DNA of 6,817 nt from contig SMVT01000018.1 of assembly GCA_004357365.1 (NCBI GenBank), forward strand, positions 1 to 6,817, given 5' to 3'. A model generated the notes under the pieces. The model was not told where the DNA came from and ran no database searches. It saw only the letters and a list, made by a program, of their open reading frames with translations. Position 1 is the stretch's first letter. Every line of letters begins with the position of its first letter. A program made the position numbers and the translations under genes. Origin of the DNA: Nitrospina sp. Its GTDB lineage: Bacteria > Nitrospinota > Nitrospinia > Nitrospinales > Nitrospinaceae. Shown one piece after another: positions 1 through 5,144 of the stretch.

Positions 1-976
1 CCAGTTGCGAATCGGTTTGGGTCACCTTGATGCGTACCGGAAAGGTCCGGGATACGGGATCGCCGAAGCGGATCTTTTCGATCACTTTTCCCTTGAAGAC
101 CATCGGGCTGCCGTTGTCGTAGGCTTCCAGCGTTACCTTGGCCGAGGCCCCGATGTCAATGCGGTTGAAATGGAATTGCGGGACGTGGATTTCCACTTTG
201 AGCGGTTTGGCCGTGATCATGAACACGGCCGCGTCTCCTTTTTCCAGCCACTGGCCGACTTCGGTTTTCTTTTTAATAATGTATCCGTGAAAGGGGGCCA
301 CCAGGGTGGCGCGGTTGATATCGTCCTGGACCATTTGAATGCGGGCCTCTGCGGCTTTGAGGTTGGCTTCCTCTTGTTTGATTTTTTCCCCCCGGGGGCC
401 CGCCACATGCTCTTCCAGTAGGGACTGTTTTTCTTTTAGTTCTGCACGGGCCGCTTGGGCCTCAGCCTCGGCCTTGTCGAATGCGTCGAGACTGAGCACC
501 CCGCCCTCAAACAATTTTTCGATCCGCTTGAGCTCGCTTTCCGCCAGCCGGACCTTGGCTTTGGATTGAGCCACGGCGGACCGGGCGGCCTCGATGATTT
601 CGGACCGGGTGCCGGTATTCAATTCCTCGAGACGCGCCTCGACCAGCTTTTTCTCCGCCCGCGCCAAATCCCGTTGGATGATCAGCGGGGCGATGCGAAG
701 CTTGACCAGCGGCGTGCCTTTGCGAACATATTGACCCTCATGGAAAAGGAGCTTTTCCACCCGTCCGTCCACCTCCGCCGCCAGTTGAGAGGTGGCCCAG
801 GCCTGCACGGTTCCGGGATATTCAAACGAGGCTTGAGTCGCGATTTCCCGGGCTTTGGCCACCCCCACCGGAACCACACGATCCTTCTTCTGGGCGTAAA
901 CAGAGGCGGGGGAACCGGTCAATCCGATTGCAAGGATGCTTATTAAGCCAATTAAATAACCAGTAGTTGTATGCAT
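1..976 (-). CDS. RND-type efflux periplasmic adaptor (membrane fusion protein, HlyD/AcrA class), 3' end cut by window
   Basis: Reading the minus strand from ATG at 976 gives 325 uninterrupted codons to the left edge, with no stop, so the C-terminus is missing. Residues 1-28 form a signal peptide ending in a SVYA|QK-like cleavage site, which puts the mature protein in the periplasm. Residues about 67-93 (AEVDGRVEKLLFHEGQYV, then RKGTPLVKL) are the first half of a lipoyl/barrel-sandwich domain. Residues about 100-218 are a charged Ala/Glu/Lys-rich coiled-coil hairpin. Residues 220-254 (ATLVAPFHGYI, VGQWLEKGD) are the second lipoyl half, and the beta-barrel follows from about 258. This order is that of adaptors linking an inner-membrane pump to an outer-membrane channel; the substrate cannot be told. 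The pump gene would be expected past the left edge. The start is the first ATG after an in-frame TAA 12 bases upstream; the Shine-Dalgarno sequence is poor. The signal peptide's n-region has no Lys or Arg, which is atypical. Confidence 0.88.
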   Translation of the reverse strand, partial: MHTTTGYLIGLISILAIGLTGSPASVYAQKKDRVVPVGVAKAREIATQASFEYPGTVQAWATSQLAAEVDGRVEKLLFHEGQYVRKGTPLVKLRIAPLIIQRDLARAEKKLVEARLEELNTGTRSEIIEAARSAVAQSKAKVRLAESELKRIEKLFEGGVLSLDAFDKAEAEAQAARAELKEKQSLLEEHVAGPRGEKIKQEEANLKAAEARIQMVQDDINRATLVAPFHGYIIKKKTEVGQWLEKGDAAVFMITAKPLKVEIHVPQFHFNRIDIGASAKVTLEAYDNGSPMVFKGKVIEKIRFGDPVSRTFPVRIKVTQTDSQL

Positions 977-998
977 ATAACTCAGGTATTACATTAAA

Positions 999-1027
999 TA
1001 AATGAATCCAGCCGGTCACCCAGTCAA
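999..1027 (-). promoter_or_regulatory. Possible promoter for the adaptor gene
   Basis: TTGACT on the minus strand (1022-1027) is a good -35 match. At 17 bases' spacing the -10 would be CATTTA (999-1004), a poor match within an AT-rich stretch. It sits just upstream of the adaptor start at 976. The support is one good hexamer plus position only. Confidence 0.25.
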
Positions 1028-1055
1028 GCCCTGCATTATGCCCAAGGAAGGGTTT

Positions 1056-1076
1056 AAAAGCCAACAATTTCGCTGG
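1056..1076 (-). terminator. Weak candidate intrinsic terminator after J-protein gene
   Basis: On the minus strand CCAGC and GTTGG can pair (five pairs, one of them G-T) around a six-base loop, followed by C and four T. It lies about 100 bases past the J-protein stop. The stem is short and the T run minimal, so this is only a candidate. Confidence 0.2.
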
Positions 1077-1178
1077 TCAGCATATCGTATGGAATTTTCG
1101 CATGCATTTACCTTTTTTGGAGACAACACAGGTGGGGCCGGGGGGCATTTCTTTAAATATCAGGCTGGCAGCCGGAAG

Positions 1179-2018
1179 TCAGGACTGAATCTGGACGGTC
1201 AGAATCAGGTCTCCGCGCTGGCCATGGATACGGGAGCCTTTTTCCCGGAGCCGCAGTTTTTTGCCGGATACGATGCCGGGAGGAATGCTGACCTGGATGC
1301 GTTCGGAATCCTGTCCCACCTGATAGGATATCTCTTTTTTGGCGCCCGAAAGTGCCTCCCCCGGTGTGATGGTGATTTGATAGTACAGGTTGGGATCGCT
1401 TTTACTGGGGGTGGCCCGGCCGGGTTTTCCGAACAGGCCTTTGATGGAATTCGGCAGGGAGGGCGCGGCTTTTTTATCGCCGGGCAAGGGGGAACTCCCG
1501 GCCTGTTTCTTTTTTTTGTAGGCATACAGGGCGGAGCCGACGGTACTCAATAGCCACAGGCCGGTTCCGATTTTCCCGATGGGGCCGGGGATCATGCGCA
1601 GGAATTTGCCGATGCCGCCGGCGGTGCCGAAAAAAACGGTGCCAAAGAAGTCCGGTCCGGTGCGGAAACCGGATTGTTTGAAATCCATGTTCAGATCGTT
1701 GAACATATCCCGGCCGAAGCCCTGCCGGAACATGTTCTCGAAAATATCCTGCTGGCTGTACCCGAATCCCGGCCCGCCCTTGGGGCCGGGGAACGGATGT
1801 TTCCGATACCGGTCGTATTCCCGGCGTTTGAGCGGGTCCATGAGAACGCCATAGGCCTCGGTGATTTCCTTGAACTGCTCCTCGCTGTTGGGGTCGTCGG
1901 GATTGCGGTCGGGGTGATGCTCCAGCGCCAGCTTCCGGTAGGCCTTTTTGACCTGATCCTCGGTGGCCTGTTCGGAGATTTTCAGGATCTGATAATAATC
2001 TTTAATTTGCGTGCTCAT
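1179..2018 (-). CDS. J-domain co-chaperone with hydrophobic middle and a single DnaJ C-terminal-like domain
   Basis: The protein has 279 residues. Residues 7-70 are a clear J domain: DYYQILKIS, the HPD motif at 35-37 (EHHPDRNP), and the helix IV region DPLKRREYDRYR. The HPD motif is what stimulates the ATPase of a DnaK/Hsp70 partner. Residues about 73-120 are Gly/Phe-rich. Residues 122-167 are hydrophobic, with two stretches (FFGTVFFGTAGGIG and GTGLWLLSTVGSALYAY) followed by KKKKQ; they may form a membrane hairpin leaving both ends in the cytoplasm (inference). Residues about 210-277 match one DnaJ C-terminal substrate-binding domain (ITPGEALSGAKKEI; VSIPPGIVSGKKLRL; GDLILTVQI). There is no CxxCxGxG zinc finger, second C-terminal domain or dimerisation tail, so this is not canonical DnaJ (about 375 residues) and I give no symbol. 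ATG at 2018 opens the J domain as expected; the Shine-Dalgarno sequence is weak (GGGAT, about nine bases upstream). It starts 16 bases after the upstream 177-residue protein and is probably co-transcribed with it. Confidence 0.85.
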   Translation of the reverse strand: MSTQIKDYYQILKISEQATEDQVKKAYRKLALEHHPDRNPDDPNSEEQFKEITEAYGVLMDPLKRREYDRYRKHPFPGPKGGPGFGYSQQDIFENMFRQGFGRDMFNDLNMDFKQSGFRTGPDFFGTVFFGTAGGIGKFLRMIPGPIGKIGTGLWLLSTVGSALYAYKKKKQAGSSPLPGDKKAAPSLPNSIKGLFGKPGRATPSKSDPNLYYQITITPGEALSGAKKEISYQVGQDSERIQVSIPPGIVSGKKLRLREKGSRIHGQRGDLILTVQIQS

Positions 2019-2034
2019 CTCAAATCAATCCCGC

Positions 2035-2568
2035 TTACATATCCAATTGCTGGGGGTAGGTCGCCTCCGCCATTTCCGGTCCGTCCAGCTGGGTGTTCTG
2101 CTTCGTCGTGGCCAGGCGATAGGTTTCGTCCTTGTGCAGACTTTGGTTGAGATTCAGGAAATCGACCAGGATCGGGGTGGAGGGGATTTCCATATCCTTA
2201 CTCTGAGGGGCGACGATAAAGTCCTCGGTGCTCAACACGTCCCGGTATTTGCGCTTCATCTTCATATTATAGGCTTTGTATCCGGGAACCGCTTCCGCGC
2301 CCAGATAAGGCTCCTTGTTCAGCACCCGGTACTGTTCGGGAATATAGATATTGGCGAAATAGTCGGAACCCAGGGAATGGTGAACCACCGTCTGGATCTG
2401 CAACACCCGCAGGCTCTCGTCGGTCGGGGACATTTTCATGCGGACAATGTAGGTCCGGTCGTGGAAATTGAGATTTTCCATGAAAACGATGCCGTACAAT
2501 ACATTGAATTTGAACTGCAGGAAGATGCCCAGAGCCAACCAGCCGAATATTTTCAAGAATTTTTTCAC
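2035..2568 (-). CDS. Hypothetical membrane-anchored protein, 177 aa, GTG start
   Basis: I do not recognise this protein. It starts MKKFLKIFGWLALGIF; residues about 5-29 are hydrophobic after a basic n-region and lack a clear signal peptidase site. It therefore looks like an N-terminal anchor with residues 30-177 outside the cytoplasm, although an uncleaved or late-cleaved signal cannot be excluded. The rest is mixed and soluble-looking, with Tyr/Met-rich stretches (a basic KMKRKYRD stretch near 103-110, and a polar C-terminal tail from about 155). It contains no cysteine, no further membrane segment and no motif I can name. The GTG at 2568 is supported by AAGGT seven bases upstream on the minus strand (2576-2580). 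The coding potential is believable: clean N-terminal topology, good ribosome binding site, and a 16-base gap to the J-protein gene downstream. That pairing suggests, but does not prove, a shared role at the membrane. Confidence 0.75.
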   Translation of the reverse strand: MKKFLKIFGWLALGIFLQFKFNVLYGIVFMENLNFHDRTYIVRMKMSPTDESLRVLQIQTVVHHSLGSDYFANIYIPEQYRVLNKEPYLGAEAVPGYKAYNMKMKRKYRDVLSTEDFIVAPQSKDMEIPSTPILVDFLNLNQSLHKDETYRLATTKQNTQLDGPEMAEATYPQQLDM

Positions 2569-2575
2569 TTTAAAG

Positions 2576-2580
2576 ACCTT
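2576..2580 (-). promoter_or_regulatory. Shine-Dalgarno site deciding the GTG start of the 177-aa protein
   Basis: On the minus strand AAGGT lies seven bases before GTG at 2568. It is the only well-placed site there, and it supports GTG rather than an internal start. Confidence 0.6.
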
Positions 2581-2584
2581 GGTT

Positions 2585-2655
2585 TATTATTTATGATGAA
2601 TAATTTTCCGCCGTTAAACACAATTAACAGGTTTTTCCGTTTAAATATATATAAA
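2585..2655. promoter_or_regulatory. AT-rich divergent promoter region with inverted repeat
   Basis: Between the 177-aa gene (minus) and tmk (plus) lies a markedly AT-rich block. For the plus strand, TTAACA (2624-2629) is followed by overlapping TATATA/TATAAA hexamers at 2646-2655, giving spacings of 16-20 bases. For the minus strand, TTAACG followed 16 bases on by CATAAA gives a weaker match. An inverted repeat GTTAA-N6-TTAAC (2613-2628) overlaps the possible -35 elements of both and could be an operator. The hexamers are seen in the sequence; use in the cell is inferred. Confidence 0.4.
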
Positions 2656-2768
2656 ATGGGGGCTGGCGGTGAGTCGGCCCACCAATTATTTCATATTGAA
2701 ACGGGCAAAAGCAACCTCTTGTCTTTACCGGGGAGGCTCAACCCTGAACGGTGGCAGCGGGCAGGAAC

Positions 2769-3383
2769 ATGGACCGGGGATATTTGATTGCATTGGAAGG
2801 CGTTGATGGCACCGGGAAATCCACCCAGTGCGGACTGCTGGCCGATTACTTGGAATCCAGCGGATGTCCGGTGGTGCGCCTGCGCGAACCGACGACGGGG
2901 GTGTGGGGGCGGAAGATCCGCAAAATTCTGACCGAGGGACGCGGCGGGGTCACTCCCGAAGAGGAGTTGCGGTATTTCATCAACGACCGCAAAGAGGATG
3001 TCGAGCGGAATATCGCACCCGCGCTGGAGCAGGGCAAAGTCGTGTTGATCGACCGTTATTATTATTCCACCGCCGCCTACCAGGGGGCGTTGGGTTTCGA
3101 CCCGGATAAAATAATAAGGGATAATGAAGCGTTTGCGCCCCGGCCCGACCGGGTTTTTATCATTCAAGTTTCGCTGGATGAAAGTTTCAGGCGCATCGAG
3201 CAAAGCCGGGACAGTGTGAGCGCTTTCGAAAAACGCGAATACCTGGAAAAGGTCCGGAACATTTTTGATACGTTTACCGGCGAGCACATTCGCCGGATCG
3301 ACAGCGGTCCTCCGGTGGAGGAGGTGCAGGCGGTTCTCCGGCGGGAGGTCAACGCCCTGTTGGGGCTTAAGGAAACTTCATGA
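2769..3383 (+). CDS. tmk: Thymidylate kinase (dTMP kinase)
   Basis: The enzyme phosphorylates dTMP to dTDP with ATP in the cytoplasm, the last step special to dTTP supply. From ATG at 2769 it has 204 residues, normal for the family. It shows the P-loop GVDGTGKS (11-18), REPTTG (39-44) in the dTMP-binding region, the signature DRYYYSTAAYQG (95-106), and an Arg-rich lid region (about 140-157, RRIEQSRDSVSAFEKREYL). The P-loop has Gly rather than Arg after the Asp, so the catalytic Arg is expected in the lid, as in the E. coli type (family knowledge). The start is uncertain at the level of signals. GTG at 2751 would add six residues with GGGAGG 14 bases upstream, while ATG at 2769 has AGGA only two bases away. 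I prefer ATG because family members begin a few residues before the first strand. The gene is first in a run with ubiX, which it overlaps by ATGA. Confidence 0.95.
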   Translation: MDRGYLIALEGVDGTGKSTQCGLLADYLESSGCPVVRLREPTTGVWGRKIRKILTEGRGGVTPEEELRYFINDRKEDVERNIAPALEQGKVVLIDRYYYSTAAYQGALGFDPDKIIRDNEAFAPRPDRVFIIQVSLDESFRRIEQSRDSVSAFEKREYLEKVRNIFDTFTGEHIRRIDSGPPVEEVQAVLRREVNALLGLKETS

Positions 3384-3934
3384 AACGGTTTGTGATCGCC
3401 ATTACCGGAGCCAGCGGCGTCTGTTACGCCAAACGGTTGTTCGACGTTCTGCAACCGCAGGCGGAACTGCACGTCATTATCTCCGAACGGGGCGGCGAGC
3501 TTTTGAAGCTCGAACTGGATCTGACCTCCAAATATTTCGCGAGGGAAAATGTAACGGTTTATAAAAACTCGAAGATCAATGCTTCGATCGCCAGCGGTTC
3601 GTTTGCCGTAGACGCCATGGTGGTGGTCCCCGCCAGTATGGGGACCATCGGACGCATCGCTGCCGGCACCTCGCAAAGCCTGATCGAACGGGCGGCGGAC
3701 GTGGCGCTCAAAGAGCGCAACCCGCTGATCCTGGTGCCGCGGGAAACGCCCTTCAACCAGATTCATTTGAAGAACATGCTGACGCTCGATCAGGCGGGCG
3801 CGTTGATCTTGCCGGCCAACCCGGCGTTTTACCAGAATCCGCAATCGGTGGACGACTTGGTGGATTTTGTGGTCGCGCGCATTTTAAATCAGCTGGGCGT
3901 GGATCACGAATTGACCGAACCCTATAAGCCTTGA
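3380..3934 (+). CDS. ubiX: UbiX-family flavin prenyltransferase
   Basis: The enzyme joins dimethylallyl phosphate to reduced FMN to make prenyl-FMN, the cofactor of UbiD-type decarboxylases in ubiquinone synthesis and related decarboxylations. The 184-residue length is normal. Motifs seen are the flavin-binding GASG (10-13), KINASIASGS (65-74), PASMGTIGRIAAG (84-96), ERAADVALKER (103-113), and LVPRETPFNQIHLKNM (118-133), the hallmark block with R121 and E122. LPANPAFY (144-151) and a C-terminal helix VVARILNQLG follow. ATG at 3380 overlaps the tmk stop as ATGA and has AAGGA six bases upstream, so it may be translated both independently and by coupling. No ubiD lies in the window, so the pathway served is open: quinone synthesis, or a paralogue for aromatic acid decarboxylation. 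The sequence cannot tell which UbiD it serves. Confidence 0.93.
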   Translation: MKRFVIAITGASGVCYAKRLFDVLQPQAELHVIISERGGELLKLELDLTSKYFARENVTVYKNSKINASIASGSFAVDAMVVVPASMGTIGRIAAGTSQSLIERAADVALKERNPLILVPRETPFNQIHLKNMLTLDQAGALILPANPAFYQNPQSVDDLVDFVVARILNQLGVDHELTEPYKP

Positions 3935-3953
3935 CCCGAAGGAACGATTCCGC

Positions 3954-5144
3954 ATGATTTATCTGGATAATGCCGCAACCACGCCGATGGACCCGGAAGT
4001 AATCGCCGTGGTCCATGAATCGATGCGCAGGGACTTCGCCAACTCGGGAACGGTCTATTCCCTGGGATTGGACGCGAAGAAGCGCATTGAAGAGGCGGAA
4101 GACCGGATTCGCGGCAGTCTGTCGATCCCACCCGGTTTTAAAATCATTTTTACCAGCGGCGGCAGTGAGTCGAACAACCTGTTCATCAAGGGCTATGGTC
4201 TTCCGGATAAGAAGGTGGCTGGTCTGGGCCTTGAACATCCGAGCGTGGCCCAAACGCTGGAAGCGTTCCGTGAGCTCGGCAACGAACCGGTTTCTTTATT
4301 GTCTTTGCAAATGGAAGGCCGCTTGGATGTGTCATCCCTTTCCCAATTAAAGAGCCAAAAAGTCCGGCTGTTGTGCCTGTCCCACGTCAACAACGAACTG
4401 GGCAGTGTGAACGATCCGGCCCTCCTGTTGCCCGCCTTGTCGGAGCAGTCTCCCCAGACCCGTTTGTTTCTCGACGGCGTGCAGGCGGTGGGAAAACTGA
4501 AACGGTCTCCCGGCATGTGGCCGGGGCTGGCGGGCTATTCGATCTCCGGTCACAAGATCAACGGACCCAAGGGCATCGGGCTTTTGATTGTGGATGGAAA
4601 ACTCGGGTTGAAGCCGCAGATCCACGGCGGCCAACATCAGCACCGCCTGCGTGCCGGAACCTTGCCGGTTCCCCTGATCATCGGCCTGGCACACGCCATC
4701 CAACGGTCCGTCGACAAAGCCGACGAGACGGTGAAAAACAGTCAGCGCCTGTTTCAGCAGCTGGTGGCCGGATTGAAAAATCTCGCGGACCGCATTCCGG
4801 ATCTGGATCTTCATTTCAATTCGTCCTTGTCCGAGGATTTGTCCCGACAATCGCCCGCCATCGCCAATTTCCGCTTTGCGCCGGTGGAAGCGGAGGTGAT
4901 GCTCCACCACCTGGAGGAGAAGGAAATATATGTGGGGCTGGGAAGCGCCTGCAGCGCTCACTCCAAGGAGCCGTCGAAAATTCTGACGGGCATCGGTTTG
5001 ACCCCGGAAGAGGCCCGCTGCAGTTTGAGAATCTCTTTCGGACCGCAGAACACCGTTTCCGATGTCGATGCGTTTCTCGAAACGTTCGGCCAGGCTTACC
5101 GCCAATTGTTTTCCACTTTCAACCGCAAAACCGCCAGCTCATGA
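3954..5144 (+). CDS. Cysteine desulfurase (NifS/IscS class), probable sulfur donor for ThiI
   Basis: This PLP enzyme takes sulfur from L-cysteine to give alanine and an enzyme persulfide. The 396 residues are typical. Seen are the N-terminal YLDNAATTPMDPEV, the phosphate-binding FTSGGSESNN (66-75), H95 (EHPSV), HVNNELGSV (144-152), D174 and Q177 (LDGVQAVGK), the PLP-binding lysine K201 in SISGHKINGPKG, RLRAGTLPVP (231-240), and the catalytic C333 in GSACSAHSKEPSKIL, then LRISFG. The residue two before D174, commonly His in this family, is Phe (RLFLD). AAGGA ten bases upstream supports ATG at 3954. The gene follows ubiX by 19 bases and overlaps thiI by ATGA, as expected for a desulfurase dedicated to ThiI; such pairs are known (nifZ-thiI of Bacillus). 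There are no iscU, sufU or mnmA neighbours here. I leave the symbol empty because IscS, NifS and NifZ names cannot be separated by sequence alone. Confidence 0.94.
   Translation: MIYLDNAATTPMDPEVIAVVHESMRRDFANSGTVYSLGLDAKKRIEEAEDRIRGSLSIPPGFKIIFTSGGSESNNLFIKGYGLPDKKVAGLGLEHPSVAQTLEAFRELGNEPVSLLSLQMEGRLDVSSLSQLKSQKVRLLCLSHVNNELGSVNDPALLLPALSEQSPQTRLFLDGVQAVGKLKRSPGMWPGLAGYSISGHKINGPKGIGLLIVDGKLGLKPQIHGGQHQHRLRAGTLPVPLIIGLAHAIQRSVDKADETVKNSQRLFQQLVAGLKNLADRIPDLDLHFNSSLSEDLSRQSPAIANFRFAPVEAEVMLHHLEEKEIYVGLGSACSAHSKEPSKILTGIGLTPEEARCSLRISFGPQNTVSDVDAFLETFGQAYRQLFSTFNRKTASS

Larger units (their letters stand above)
977..1178. other. Intergenic gap between J-protein gene and adaptor gene
   Basis: This 202-base gap carries no convincing gene. 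On the minus strand it holds a weak hairpin with a short T run (1056-1076) and a TTGACT hexamer (1022-1027), which could separate the J-protein unit from an independently transcribed adaptor gene. No recognisable riboswitch or small RNA was seen. An 81-codon minus-strand frame starting at 1067 runs into the adaptor gene in another frame and is not believed. Confidence 0.5.

Noticed and set aside
5..946. Two plus-strand frames of 138 and 163 codons over the adaptor gene
   Set aside because: They are shadows of the minus-strand adaptor, which is open over the whole stretch and carries signal peptide, lipoyl and coiled-coil features.
822..1067. 81-codon minus-strand frame starting in the gap before the adaptor
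   Set aside because: It runs into the adaptor gene in another frame; no ribosome binding site or motif supports it.
2011..2787. 258-codon plus-strand frame across the 177-aa gene and the divergent promoter region
   Set aside because: It overlaps the unknown gene, the AT-rich promoter block and the start of tmk; it has no good ribosome binding site or family signal. Because the 177-aa gene is itself unrecognised this is slightly less certain than the others, but the minus-strand protein has a far better start and N-terminal anchor.
4347..5105. 252-codon open frame on the minus strand opposite the cysteine desulfurase
   Set aside because: It is antisense to a gene with all catalytic residues intact; the translation shows no motif.
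4373..5140. Apparent 256-residue N-terminal extension of ThiI in the same open frame
   Set aside because: It is an out-of-frame reading of the desulfurase gene, Arg/Gly-rich and without family motifs; ThiI homology begins at the ATG at 5141, which overlaps the desulfurase stop as ATGA.
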